A stretch of 64,000 nucleotides of DNA from Acanthacorydalis orientalis (GCA_034766995.1 CM068317.1:14780255-14844254), one strand, 5' to 3'; positions 36,466 to 48,083 are shown, counted from the first letter of the stretch. Numbers and translations: made by a program. Notes: generated from the sequence alone by a model not told the origin.

Positions 36466-37255
36466 ATTTTTGTTTTTGGATGGGAAAACGTGCGGAAAAA
36501 TTAAAGAATAGTTATACAATGTCTACGACGACTCTCTGTATCTTCGATAACAACCGTCAAATATTGGTTCAATGAATTCAAACGTGGTCGTATAAGCGTT
36601 TCTGACGAAGAACTTCCAGGTCGTCCAATTGAGGTGATTACTGAAGAGATGATTGAAAAAATCGATGACAGTGTTTTAAATTATCGTAGAATCAAAGTGC
36701 ATGAGATAGTTGAAATAATAGGCATCTAGATGAACGTGTACGGAACATCATACACAAACATTTGCATATGAAAAAGCGATCCGCTAGATGGGTGCCGTGT
36801 TTAATCACAATCGACCAAAAACGCATTCGAATGAGCATTAAAAAGTGTTTAATGATGTTTAAACGTTATATCGACATAAATTTTTGCGTTAATACATAAC
36901 CGTTGATGAAATATGGATCCATCATCATACAACCGAAACGAAAGAGCAATCAAAATGATGGACTTCTCCTGGCGAACGTGCACCAAAGAAGGCAAAAGAC
37001 ATTGCATCCGCTGGAAAGGTTATCGTCACTGTTTTCGAAATGCTCATGGAATATTGCTAATCGACTATTTTGAAATAGTCGACTAAGGGAAAATAATAAC
37101 AGGAGCCTACTATGCATCGTTATTGAACCAGCTGAATGATTAAATCAAAAAAAACGTTCTAATCCGGCAAAGAAAAAGGTGCTCTTCCATCACGACAATG
37201 CATCAGCACATAAATCAACAATTTGGATGATAACATTGCAAAAATTGCACTACGA
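36466..37255 (+). pseudogene. Mariner copy 1 of a head-to-tail pair, 3'-truncated
   Basis: Plus-strand blocks in changing frames: QILVQ and RPIEVITEEMIEKIDDSVLN in the DNA-binding domain; MKKRSARWVPCLITIDQKRI; a TVDEIWIHHHTTETKEQS block with the first Asp; SAGKVIVTVF; and KKVLFHHDNASAHKSTI with the second Asp near 37190-37215. It ends at LHYEL, just before the expected third-Asp block, and continues directly into the N-terminal part of copy 2. Confidence 0.8.
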
Positions 37256-38324
37256 ATTACTGTGGATTTACGGAAAATCTATGGAGAAGTTAAAGAAAAG
37301 TTACACTCTCTCTACGGGGACATTGCACCTTCGATGAAAATTGTCAGATATTGGTTAAATGAATTTAAATGTGGTCGTACAAGTGTTTGTGATGAAGAAT
37401 CTCCAGGTCGTCCAATTAATATGACTACTGAAGATATGATTGGAAAAATCCATGATATTGTTTTAAATGATCGTAGAATCAAAGTGCACTAGAAAGTTGA
37501 GATAGTAAGCATCTCAGATGAATGTGTACGGAACATCTTACACAAATATTTGTATATGAAAAAGTTATCCGCCAGATGGGTGCTGCGTTTGATCACAATC
37601 AGTCAAAAACGCATTCGAATTTCAGAGAAGTGTTTAAAAATGTTTAAACGTAATCGACATGGATTTTTGCGTCGATATATAACCGTTGATGAAACATGGG
37701 TCCATAACCATACATCTGAAACGATAGAGCAGTCAAAACAATGGACTTCTCCTGGCGATCGTGTATCAAAGAAAGCAAGTCATTATATCAGTTGGAAAGG
37801 TTATGGCGACTGTTTTCTGGGATGCTCATAGAATATTGCTAATCGACTATCTTGAAAAAGGGCAAATAATAACAGGCTCCTGCTATGTATTATTGTTAGA
37901 CCAGCTGATGATGAAATCAAGAAAAAAAACATCATTTTGCAAAGAAAAAAGTACTTCTCCATCACGACAATACACCGGCACACAAATCAACAATTGTGAT
38001 GATAAAATTGCATGAATTGCACTACGATTTCTCTCACATCCACCGTATTCTCCATATTTGACACTTTATGATTTTTTTCTGTTTCCAAACTTGAAGAAAT
38101 GGCTCGAAGGTAAATTATTTGCATCAAATTTGGAAGTCATCGCCGCTGTTAATTTCTATTTTGAAGAGTTTGATAAACTGTACTATTCGGAAAGGTTAAA
38201 AAAATTGAAAATACGTCGGACTAAATGCATCGAGCTAAAAGGAGATTATCTTGAAAAATAAAATAGATTTTTCTCAAAAATTGTGTTTTCTTGTCAAACA
38301 CGAGTACTTATCATTCTGCCCTCG
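37256..38324 (+). pseudogene. Mariner copy 2 of a head-to-tail pair
   Basis: Blocks: VKEKLHSLYGDIAPSMKIVR and CGRTSVCDEESPGRPINMTT (37280-37440), MKKLSARWVLRLITISQKRI, LRRYITVDETWVHNHTSETI with the first Asp, MATVFWDAHRILLIDYLEKG near 37800-37870, HHDN near 37965, and a FFLFPNLKKWLEGKLFASNL block near 38070-38130. It ends CIELKGDYLEK at 38258. The right terminus on the minus strand, CGAGGGCAGAATGATAAG, ends at 38324 next to TA. CGAGGG is shared with the mariner at 61333-62627. Stops and frameshifts inactivate it. Confidence 0.85.
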
Positions 38325-38479
38325 TAGATTCACTTTTTTTAAATTCAATATACACTTCTAGCACATACGCCATCATGCATACAGAAGTAATAATTGAGCT
38401 TGCTCTATAATTGTTTGTTTTACATGCTCATGCGTTAGACATTCCCTTCTTTGTTCTTTAAACAAACACGCTCCTCTCT

Positions 38480-38522
<43 letters not shown>

Positions 38523-38598
38523 TTATATATATACATTTATATATATATATACACACACATTTATATATATCTACATATATATATATATATACACACAC

Positions 38599-38677
<79 letters not shown>

Positions 38678-39486
38678 ATATATCCACGAATTTTCATTTT
38701 ATTGAACTAAATTACCTTTTTCCATTACTATTTGGACCAAATATAGTTTTTTTTATCTATGTTATTCGATATTTGTCTTTGAAAACAACGAATTACTTTT
38801 TAATTGATAAAATAATTGCATTTTTTTTCTAATATATAATTTCAGTTTAATTCCTAATAAAACATTTTCTAATATTCAAGTTTAAAAGATGTATGTATAT
38901 CTTTGATTTTGTTAAACTTTTATTCAAGTGTACAGTTCTAATTTTTTTCTACTAAGACGAAATTAACCGTGTTCCTTTTGAAATTGTTGCACTAATTATA
39001 TTCTAACATGCAATGTTCTGGAAATATTTTTGGATAGTCTTAATTTCAGCATGAAACTATTTTCTTCTAGAACTCAATAATCGTTAATAATTTTTTTTTG
39101 TTAAAAAAAACGCGAACTGGTAAATCCGTCTGATATTCTAAAAAAGAGGACTTTGTGTCAAAAAAAACAATTTCAATCAAAAAACAACGATTTACTTATT
39201 TCATTCATTTTTATTGTTTATTTACACTATAATTGAATTTAATAAGATATTAAAAATGTTTCTAGAAAAGTATCAATGTCGGTGAAAACGTGAGTTATGA
39301 AACAGAAAAGTATTTATGTGCTAGATAGTTTTATGATCCTACGATTTTACGATTCGTTTTATGATTATTGGAACTAGTTATTGTGATCTATTATATTTAT
39401 GGATTAAAAGGATATCTTTTTTAATTACAAGTATTTTATAATTTTGTTCTCAATTTTTATTATTAATGTTTATCGACTCGTGTTCA
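38325..39486. other. AT-rich stretch containing a large (TA)n array
   Basis: Apart from the array at 38482-38673, no coding or terminal motifs were recognised. Confidence 0.4.
38482..38673. repeat. (TA)n array with ACACACATTTATA interruptions
   Basis: About 190 bp. The interruption recurs, as expected from internal duplication of the array. Confidence 0.95.
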
Positions 39487-39697
39487 GTAGTGTTCCTTGT
39501 CGTACCACAACAACTCGAGAGCTCTGTTTCGCTACGAGGGGAAACTATTTGTGGAACAGAAAACGTCCATTTAAAGCGCTCCGGCGTTCGTTATTCGATG
39601 CTTATTAATTACAGTCAGCTATGTAGATTAAAAGCGCAGGAGGGGGAAAAGACATCGTTGCACTATTGCAGTTTGCGATATGATAGAGAGCACTGCG

Positions 39698-39700
<3 letters not shown>
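39487..39700. repeat. Dispersed repeat, copy B
   Basis: Homologous to 3120-3300 (shared blocks AATTACAGTCAGC, TAAAAGCGCAG, GGGGGAAAA). An ATG frame crosses it from 39466, but copy A has stops in the equivalent frame, so coding is unlikely. Confidence 0.7.

Positions 39701-39740
<40 letters not shown>
39701..39740. repeat. (TA)n microsatellite, left flank of Tc1-like element
   Basis: About 20 TA units ending at the left inverted repeat. Confidence 0.95.
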
Positions 39741-39743
<3 letters not shown>

Positions 39744-39899
39744 ACGGTCATTGAAAGTGGTCTACACTTAATATTATGTTCTTACGTTATTAAAAGAAAA
39801 AAATGAATTGCTTGTGTTGTTTACTATCGCCCTGTTAAATACGCATGTCATTCACAGAAGTTGACCCAGTTACGTTTGAAATTTCAAGTTCTTATAAAA

Positions 39900-40985
39900 T
39901 AACAATGCCAGAATATGTTCATACCTCTCCGAAAAAAAAATAGAAATCGTTATTTTAGCGAGTATCGGACCGTCAACACGTTATATTTCTTAAAGAACTG
40001 GATGTTCTCATACATCAATGACAAGAATTTTGACAAAAAGAGAGTTTTATACAGCAGATTAAAAGAAAGGATTTGGTAAAGTTAAAAAGATCACTGAGAG
40101 AGAAAATCGTTTGTTAATCAGTCTATCTTTACAAGATCGATTTAAAACAGCTGCAGAAACAAGAGAACTAGCAGATCAATTTTCAGTGAATATAAGTGTT
40201 GAAACTGTTCAGACGCGATTGAGGGAGAGTAGATTACATGCACGAAGACGTGCCAAAAATCATTTCTAAGTACTTAAATGAAAATAGATCGCTTAAACTG
40301 GGCAAGAACCCATACAAGTTGTACATCATTGGATTGGCGAAAAGTTATATTTTTTGATGAATCTAAAATCAACATCTTTTGATGTGGCAGTTTTCAATAT
40401 GTGCGATGACGAAGTGGTGAAAATTTTTTGAAAAAATGGACTCAGAAAACTGTAGGGTACTCCCAAAACCACCTGATGTGGTGATGTTTTTCTTATTATA
40501 ATGTCGGCCAATTGGTGTTTCTGAATGGCTTTATTATTGGAAAAGAGTATAAAAAAATTCTAAACAATAATGTTTTACTTTCAATTGATAATCATATTGC
40601 ACACTGTGACTCCGTAATCCTCGAACATGATTTTGCACCATGCCATAAGTCGCATAAGGCGAATTTTAGTTTTTATTTATAATTTCTTCACTGGTTATAA
40701 GATTTTGTACAAAAAAAATTGAGCGTTCCTGTTAATTTTCCATTAGTAACAACATACGTAGAATAACTTGGACTTATGACATTGCCATGACCAGATATAG
40801 TCCTGATCTCAATCCAATAGAAAATGTCTGGAGTGTAATACAATGCAGAATAAGCAAAAGGAACATAAGTACAGTAAATAAATTGAGATCAGAGTTAGAA
40901 AAAGAGTGGACCGAAGGATTAACGAAGACTGCATTTAAGAATTAGTCAATTCCATGCCATGACGCATTAAAATCGCAATAAAATC
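39900..40985 (+). pseudogene. Tc1-like transposase, degenerate
   Basis: Plus-strand blocks: KITERENRLLISLSLQDRFK, TAAETRELADQFSVNISVET and VQTRLRESRLHARRR (40090-40250), a DESKINIF motif near 40360 with the first Asp, SQNHLMW then GQLVFLNGFIIGKEYKKILN, EHDFAPCHKSHKA near 40625-40660 (HD in place of QD), and RYSPDLNPIENVWSVIQCRI near 40790-40860 with the final Glu. There are several stops and frameshifts. Confidence 0.85.
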
Positions 40986-41106
40986 AAAAGGAGAGTAGAC
41001 AAGAGATTCATTTTATGTGTGAATTAAATCTTTGTGCATATATTTGTATAATAAGGTTAAACATTTCGTTCGAATACTATTTTCTGTCTTTTTTTCTCTC
41101 TCTGTC

Positions 41107-41137
<31 letters not shown>

Positions 41138-41549
41138 TAAATGTTCCGTAAGATTTCAAAAATTGTACAAAAAATGTGTAGAGGTTTTGTATTAAATTAT
41201 TATTAACGATGACACCTGAAGTTACACAAAAAATTATGATATTGGTATCATAATAACTGCATAAAAATAAATAAAATAAAATAAAAATGAATTTTATTGG
41301 TTCTAAATTTGTACAGGGCCGGGTTTGGCCTTATGTTATATGATTTGGTGCGGTGCCGTTACCACATTTGGTATTTAGCCGCTTTGTATGTGTGTGTTGT
41401 GTTTGAGTTTTGGTGATTTTTATTAATGTCTCTACTTGCGTTCCGGGAAAAATTTTCAAAAAACCGGGAATAATAACTGCAATGAAATGTGCGACTTTAT
41501 AAAACAATACGTTGCAGTATAACTGTGAGAGTGATTATATAGGAATATT

Positions 41550-41550
<1 letters not shown>

Positions 41551-41628
<78 letters not shown>

Positions 41629-41630
41629 CA
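41551..41630. repeat. (TA)n microsatellite
   Basis: Two (TA)n runs separated by CACACA. The unique flank AATTACGTTGCAAGATATCTG at 41630 resembles AATACGTTGCAGTATAACTG at 41505, suggesting local duplication. Confidence 0.85.
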
Positions 41631-41670
41631 ATTACGTTGCAAGATATCTGCGAATGTGATTAGACATACT

Positions 41671-41673
41671 AAC

Positions 41674-41720
<47 letters not shown>

Positions 41721-41932
41721 TGTATGTATGTATGTATGTATGTATGTATGTATGTATGTATGTATGTATGTATGTATGTATGTATGTATGTATGTATGTA
41801 TGTATGTATGTATGTATGTATGTATGTATGTATGTATGTATGTATGTATGTATGTATGTATGTATGTATGTATGTATGTATGTATGTATGTATGTATGTA
41901 TGTATGTATGTATGTATGTATGTATGTATATT
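41671..41932. repeat. (TATG)n array, about 60 units
   Basis: (TA)n passes into about 240 bp of uninterrupted TATG/GTAT tetranucleotide. It is the purest long array in the window; overlapping Tyr-Val-Cys-Met ORFs are artefacts. Confidence 0.97.
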
Positions 41933-41959
41933 ACCATATTGAACTAATATATATACGAT

Positions 41960-42045
41960 ACAAGTGAAGTGAGTTGGGAGAGTGAGCGAAGTGAAGAGAC
42001 CCCGGTGTAGACGAACGTAGTGAATGAGGGGCAGAGCCTCCTATT
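41960..42045 (+). repeat. GC-rich block, possible Helitron 3' end
   Basis: Shares GAGAGTGAGCGAA with the minus strand of 20518-20570. It ends GAGGGGCAGAGCCTCCTATT, where GAGG and CCTC can pair just before a CTAT. Helitrons end in a hairpin followed by CTRR; the match is imperfect and no helicase is nearby. Confidence 0.3.
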
Positions 42046-42278
42046 TATTAAAAAAAAACATTGCGTCATCGATTAAACAACTGAATGTAAAATTTATTTT
42101 ATGTTAGTCTCCTAAAACATTTTTTGCACCATTTCTTACACAACAATGACTAAATCAACCAACCGTATCAAATTCCCAATAGTTTCAAATTGCAATAAGT
42201 CCTTATATTATAAGAAATACAATCCTTACAATAAAATTTAAAAAAATGTTTGGGGTGAACCACTTTCAATGACCGTGA

Positions 42279-42281
<3 letters not shown>

Positions 42282-42316
<35 letters not shown>
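42282..42316. repeat. (TA)n microsatellite, right flank of Tc1-like element
   Basis: Starts at the right end of the Tc1-like element. Confidence 0.95.
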
Positions 42317-42318
<2 letters not shown>

Positions 42319-42329
42319 TAAAAACGCGT

Positions 42330-42765
42330 GCGCAAAAATACATCTATATAATAAGAAGGTTGGGTGTGAACTAAAGGCCACCGTTGTCCGATGCAGCCGT
42401 CGCGTCAAATGTCAACAAATGAAACATCCATTATGGCAACGTCGATCTACTCCCTGCATTCGGATCGGCCTCACAGTCATCCTCTCTTGCTCGTTGTCTC
42501 GTTCAATTACTGACAACTGCGAGTGAGAGCTACATATGTGTCTATTTCTGGATATCGTCAACGACGTCGGAGCCTTGGGGAATGAGGGGACGACGTCGCC
42601 TTGTGAAATACGCGTCGTTCGTCCCTTTGTGTCAATGTCTCGTTTGTACAGTGGCTGCTAAACCAAGAAACGTCGATCTTTTGATGTCTGCTCGACGAAT
42701 TTTCAATTTGCATCCCACGTCTCATCGATTCTCGCTATTCATATATCTGTTCGCATTCGGCATAT
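42330..42765 (+). other. CpG-rich segment with small ORFs, unrecognised
   Basis: Distinctly GC- and CpG-rich, with GACGTCG twice near 42565-42600; the same motif occurs near the candidate exon (10105 and 10128). Plus-strand ATG frames: 42391-42513 (40 residues, MQPSRQMSTNETSIMATS) and 42582 onwards (MRGRRRLVKYASFVPLC, running into a (TA)n tract). Neither is recognised. It could be a promoter/5' UTR or first exon of a host gene. Confidence 0.3.
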
Positions 42766-43011
42766 ATATATATATATATGTTATATTAAAAATTATAATA
42801 TTGATAAGAAATTTATGTTATACCGAATGTATATGCTTTTGTGTGGGTATGTAAATAAATAAAAGTATCCATATTTCTTGTATAACAGTCTGATTTTTTT
42901 GATTTTCTTTTTAAATGTCATTAAATTTTAAAGAAACAGCACAACAATGATGTCATTCTAGAACACATTGAAATATAGCTCACGAATCACTAAGTTATAT
43001 GAAATCATATA

Positions 43012-44285
43012 TTAGTTTGGTAGGGAAATAATTGCGGTTTTTGTTTTTTGAATTTTAACATTATTTTTTTCAATGAACGTGTCATTTCAACGTATTCGTG
43101 TTAATATCATTTTAAGGTTCATTTTTTTTGGTCTGTATTTTGGTAACATCGACTTTGGTTTTATTGTTAATTTTGCTTCAAAGTGGCCTATTGAATTAAA
43201 AATGAAAAAGAAACAAATAAGAGCATTTTTTTGTATGAATTCCAACAGTTAGTAAAGTAACAGAAACTGCTCGTAAACTAATTATCACTTTTTGTGTTGG
43301 TACTGTGAGTACTGTTCAGGAACGTACGGTGCAATGGTAGTTCTAAAAATTTCGTGCTAGGGGTGAGAGTCTTGAAGATGAAGAAGGTCGCAGGCGTCCT
43401 TTTTCAGTTCATAACGACTAATTGAGGGCGTTAATTGAATCAGAATCACGCACGACAACTCTAGAGCTTGTATAAAAGTTAGGTGTTACTCATCCAATAA
43501 TTCTGGACCATTTAAAACAGCTAGGAATATCAAAAAAGCCTGATAAATGGGTGCCGTACGAACTGAACGAAAACCAAAAAACTCACCGCTTCGAAACTTG
43601 TTCTTCTTTTACGCAACAGAAACGATCAATTTCTCGATCGTATTGTAACGTGGGACGGAAAAAAGAGGATTCTTTACGACAACAAAAAGCGCTTTACATA
43701 ATGGTTGGACAAAAAATGAAACCCCAAAGCATTTCGTGAAACCGTAATTACATCAAAGAAAATCATGGTGACTGTTTGATGGTCTGTGCTCGATATAATC
43801 CACTACAATTTTTTGAATCCTGGTGAAACCATTACAGCTGAGAGTTATTGTCAAGAAATCGACAAAATACACCAAGAACTCTGACGTTTGGTCCTCGTAC
43901 TGGTCAATCGAAAAGGTCTAACCCTGCTGCATGATAATGCACGCCCACGCTAAAATTTGAATGAATTGGACTATGAAACATCGCCTCATCCGCCATACTC
44001 ACCAGACATCTCCCCAACAGATTATCACTTGTTTAATCATTTCGACATCTTCTTACAGGGTAAGATTCTCAACAACCAAGCTGATGCTGAAAATGTATTT
44101 CCAAGTTTTATCAACTCTAGCACTCCGGAATTTGATACCACCGGAATAAATAAACTTGTAATTGATTGGCAAAAGTGTATCGGTTCTAGTGGTGGTTATT
44201 TCGATTAATAGAATTAATTATTAGCTGAAAAAAATGTATATGAATTTGAAACTCATGAACCGTAACTATTTCTCTACCAACCTAA
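43012..44285 (+). mobile_element. Full-length cecropia-type mariner, degenerate
   Basis: Ends TTAGTTTGGTAGGGAAATAA and, on the minus strand, TTAGGTTGGTAGAGAAATAG; 1274 bp. Transposase starts at 43201 (MKKKQIRAFFCMNSN) with many stops. Readable blocks: WVPYELNENQKTHRFETCSS; DRIVTWDGKKRILYDNKKRF near 43635-43690 (first Asp kept, DEKW now DGKK); NPGETITAESYCQEIDK; LVNRKGLTLLHDNARPR near 43900-43950 (second Asp); HPPYSPDISPTDYHLFNHFD near 43987-44050 (third Asp); INKLVIDWQKCIGSSGGYFD at the end. These blocks match the Hsmar1/cecropia subfamily. It is the window's reference for the deleted copies at 15424, 34743 and 45037. Confidence 0.9.
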
Positions 44286-44962
44286 TAGATATGAGGATGC
44301 TCTTATTTTCCATAACTTTGATTTTTTTATTAAACATGTTATTAATTTAAATAAAATATATTTCATTCAAAAAATACTTTCATTCTTGTTTTCTTCGGAA
44401 TTTTGAGAAGCCTTTTCTATGGTGGATAACTGAGACAATTTATGAAAAGAGACTACCAAATGAAACAAAATACGGTTTAATCAATTCAGTTCAGAAAACT
44501 TAAAGTTATATTTCTATTGATTTAATTAAAATCTTGTATGGTTTGTTTCCAAATACAATTTTGAAAGCTCTTAATATTAATGTTTTATTGACATGTTGTA
44601 GCTGGGCTCTTTTTATTATAAAGATATTTTTTCTTTGCTCTTTTTATTACTATTGTGAACTAATTGCATTTTTATTTTTGATAATCATAAAATAGATAAG
44701 CTAACTAAAAACAATAATCTTTTTTCCAGCCCAGCTTCATTATTTTAATTATTTTGTGATTAAATTGTTTGTTTGAAGAGTCCCAGTTTCACTGCAAGTC
44801 ACTGTATACAGAAATATATTTAACAGTTAATACCTCTAATGAATTCCATATTATATTTATCTACTTGTTAATAAAATACTATTATCTATAAATTATAATT
44901 CAATATTTATATTTATTTTTTCTTGTACTTTTAGACAATTTATATTTGATATTTTTTTACTC

Positions 44963-44968
<6 letters not shown>
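44286..44968. other. AT-rich stretch, nothing recognised
   Basis: No feature seen. Confidence 0.4.

Positions 44969-45013
<45 letters not shown>
44969..45013. repeat. (TA)n microsatellite
   Basis: About 22 TA units. Confidence 0.95.
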
Positions 45014-45016
<3 letters not shown>

Positions 45017-45036
45017 TTTAAAATTTCATTCAGGTA

Positions 45037-45584
45037 TTAGATTAGTGGAAAAATAATTGTGGTTTGTGACCTTCAAATTCATATATATATTTACACATTT
45101 TTTGATTTTTCTAGCTGTTTTAAGTGGTCCAGAACTGTTAGATTACTAACGTCTAACTTTTGTGCAAGCTCTCAAATTTTTGTACATGGTTCTGATTAAA
45201 CTAACGCCTTCATTTGGTCGTTATGAATTGAATAAGGATGTCCTCGACCTTTTTCATCTTCCAAACACTCATCTCCAAAAGCAAATTTTTGGAACCACCA
45301 TTGCACTGTATATTCCTTCACAGTACTCACACCAAAAGCTTCGTTTAGTTTACAAACAGTTTATGCTACTTTATCACCCGTTTTGAAGTCATATAGAAAT
45401 TACTCTTATTTGCTTCTTTTCCATCTTTAATTCAGTGGCCCAATTTAAAAGAAAATTATTAATAAAACCAAAGTCGATGTTACCAAAATTCAGACCGAAA
45501 AATGTATTTTAAAATGATATTCTCATGAACATAATGAAATGACACTTTCATTGAAAAACCCGCAATTATTTTCCTACCAACTTA
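45037..45584 (-). mobile_element. Cecropia-type mariner, internally deleted (copy 3)
   Basis: Left end TTAGATTAGTGGAAAAATAA; right end on the minus strand TTAAGTTGGTAGGAAAATAA. Only the N-terminal region is retained on the minus strand, with stops. The junction of the 3' end (CTTCAAATTCATATA) to the DNA-binding region (TTGATTTTTCTAGCTGTTTT) is the same as in 34743-35308. Confidence 0.85.
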
Positions 45585-45673
45585 ATATTATAACGAATCC
45601 TTTCTTAAACCTTTTTTTAAATATGGTGCTTTTATCAGTTTCAATGATACCTACTGAATATTTTATAGCAATA

Positions 45674-45835
45674 AAGCTCTGAGAAGGAGGCTAAATTCAC
45701 TTTCACAAATAAATTCTTTTTTCACTCCACACAAGCAACAATCAAAAATGATCAATAATAATTTTTTGAATGTTTTTGACCAGAAAAAGAGTTTGATCAT
45801 TTATGGAACGAAAAAAGAATTCATTTCTGAAAAAT
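45674..45835. repeat. MITE family 1, half-copy
   Basis: GCAACAATCAAAAATGATCA then ATAATAATTTTTTGAATGT matches the right arm of 10961-11245. Only one arm is present. Confidence 0.65.
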
Positions 45836-45839
45836 ACGG

Positions 45840-46770
45840 AGTATTGAAACGTATGAAATTATTTTTTTTTTATTAAAATTCATTCGTTTTTACTTACAAA
45901 CGCAATTATATTAAAATCTGTCACTACTTCAAATATAATAAAAAAATATAAAATTGAATATAATAATTATATTGAGATTTGTTTCAGTTAGTTTGTATAA
46001 TTTTTACTACACTCTCTTATTATTGTTTTAATATTCTTTTTTATTGTAAAGTCTGTTATTTTTTTGTAGATTTTATTGTAATTGTACACAAGGTCGCACT
46101 GTGTTATGTTCCATCGTTTTATGTAACATAATATAAAATATGCGAATGTATCATTTAGTATTTGTAAATATTAGTCCAGTGTGTAAATATCTCGGAAGTT
46201 CACATGCAGCCATTGACTCTGCTGCTGTACAAACTATGAGCATGTCCCAGTATTGCATTCGCTGCGATACCTCCACTCCGCCGTGTTTTTTTTTTTATTT
46301 ATTTTATTGTAGTTTCTCTTCTCTTCCTACACTCGATTTCGACGATCGACAGTTCAAGCGGAACCTTGAGTTTACGCATATTGACTAACTGTCTTTCCGA
46401 AACACATTCGTCATTGTATCACTGTTTTATTACTATTGTTTCAGCAGTGCATTATGTCGCGTTCGTTGTATTAAAATTGCACCATTTCCAAATAAAAACG
46501 TATGAGATTGTTCTTTTTCGAAATAAATATTATAAATAAGTAATGTATGTTTTAGTGATCTGAATACATTCTTTGTCTCGTGAAAGATTACCTGATCAAT
46601 TTATTTCTATTTATGTAGACTTTTTTTATTTCTGTGTGCAACAAAAAAAAATCTTTTTTTTTAATTTACATTTTTCAACTAAAGATCTATTACAGGTAAA
46701 AATCCTTTATCAAGAGGTCGCATTGATCGGAAACAGTTTTTAACATTAGTGAAAATTGTCTATGATGTGT
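45840..46770 (+). other. Intergenic stretch with a short ORF
   Basis: An ATG frame at 46140-46388 (MRMYHLVFVNISPVCKYLGS, 82 residues) contains a Cys/Thr/Pro patch and a Phe-rich run; it is not recognised. AATAAA-like signals lie at about 46490. A host 3' exon is possible but unsupported. Confidence 0.2.
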
Positions 46771-48076
46771 TTAACCTTTAATAACCCAGTAGTATCAGAT
46801 GGACATATTTTCAAATTGATTTGTACACAGAATCGAAAGTATTTATTTTATTACAAAATGACTGTATCTATTTTATCCCCTTGGTTTGATCTCCAAAATT
46901 AACTTAACAAAGTTTTCTAAAAGAATATTTTTTTTATTATTGTATCAAAAAAAAGATAACCCAGATGTGCCTGTTAGACACTATAGAAGTTTATACAAGT
47001 TTTCAGGTTTAAATCTGTTAAAACTTACACGTGATGTGATTCACTAGTAAACCGTTTCTATTTTTGTTCATTTTAACAGTAATTATTGGCTTTGGAAAAT
47101 GTGTAGTTGACATTATTGTAGTGGTTTTCCAATGTGTTTCAGTATTTGTGTTGTTATACATATATTACTTATTCTTGAGTAATAATAAAAAGTTGGAAAC
47201 ATAAAAAGTACAAGAGTAATTTTTATTGTGACATAACAGCCCCATTGTTGGATTTTGAGAAATGGCTAAGAACTAGAATTTTGACTGATCAGGATATCCC
47301 GACGTGCTTTAGAAGACAGCAATGATGAGAATCATGTAATTAGAGAAAGTGATAGTGAAGACAAGGATTTTGTTCCAGATACTGTTTCTAATAATGAAAG
47401 TAATTTGACCGAAACAGTATCGATGATGAGCAATTATGCAGTGATGATGAAAATACATTTGAAGAGGAAGAACTAAATAATTCGATTGTTGAATAATAGG
47501 TAAAGATGGAACTATGTGGAAAGAAGAACCGGAAAAAAACAAGAAAAGCTAAACGGCGTAATATAATTAGTGGCAGCATCCATAAGGTTGTTCTCCCGCC
47601 AGGAAGAATAATTCATGACCCTATTGACAGTTTCAATTTATTTTTCGACTAAAATACACTGGAACTTATTGCAAAGCGCACCAATTCCGAAGTTAAGAGA
47701 GTATTTCAAAATAAATAGGAACTAATCGATACAATTGAGTTACTAGCACTTTTAAGTCTATTATTGACTATTTGGTGTCAATAAACAGAGAAAAATGAAT
47801 TTGAAAGGGTACTGGGGTCCAATATTTGCCAATCCAATATTCCAACATTCATATAAGAAAATAATTTGTGTAAATTGTACTCTTAAGTAATTAATAATAT
47901 TTATGACTTGTAAAACATAGTGACAATAAATTTGTATCCTTTTATTTTCTTCATTGTTCATATTTTTCTATAATGTTTATGTTTCTTAATATAATGTTGA
48001 GGATATTAAGTGATATCTCTATTTGACACTATTGGTCAGTTACGGTACTAAATCATTCTGGGTTGTTAAGAGTTAG
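46771..48076 (+). mobile_element. PiggyBac-like element B, deletion derivative
   Basis: Left terminus TTAACCTTTAATAACCCAG at 46771; right terminus on the minus strand CTAACTCTTAACAACCCAG at 48076, where the TTAA has mutated. A second ATAACCCAGATGTGCCTG block at 46957 repeats the subterminal motif. At 1.3 kb, it is about half the usual length. Confidence 0.8.
47290..47790 (+). pseudogene. piggyBac-like transposase N-terminal half
   Basis: Plus-strand reading: acidic N-terminus (DSNDENHVIRESDSEDKDF, then DDENTFEEEELNNSIVE), then GKDGTMWKEEPEKNKK, IHKVVLPPGRIIHDPIDSFN, LFFD, LELIAKRTNSEVKRVF and ELIDTIELLALLSLLLTIW. These match the start of the piggyBac DDE domain in order. Everything after that, including all catalytic aspartates, is deleted. 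Several stops and frameshifts occur. Confidence 0.85.
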
Positions 48077-48083
48077 AAGATTA

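Larger units (their letters stand above)
39741..42281 (+). mobile_element. Tc1-like element enlarged by internal insertions
   Basis: Left end GTCACGGTCATTGAAAGTGG at 39741 and right end on the minus strand CAGTCACGGTCATTGAAAGT at 42281 are near-perfect inverted repeats. The span of 2.5 kb is about 1 kb too long for Tc1. The excess lies at about 41100-42050: two (TA)n tracts, a long (TATG)n array and a GC-rich block. Confidence 0.85.

Noticed and set aside
41512..41967. 151-codon frame of MYVC repeats
   Set aside because: Produced by the (TATG)n array.
43012..44285. A host SETMAR-like gene
   Set aside because: Only the mariner part is present, with terminal repeats and many stops; there is no SET domain.
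46140..46388. 82-codon ATG frame as a host gene
   Set aside because: No recognised domain, no splice sites and a homopolymer-derived Phe run; listed only as part of an unassigned stretch.
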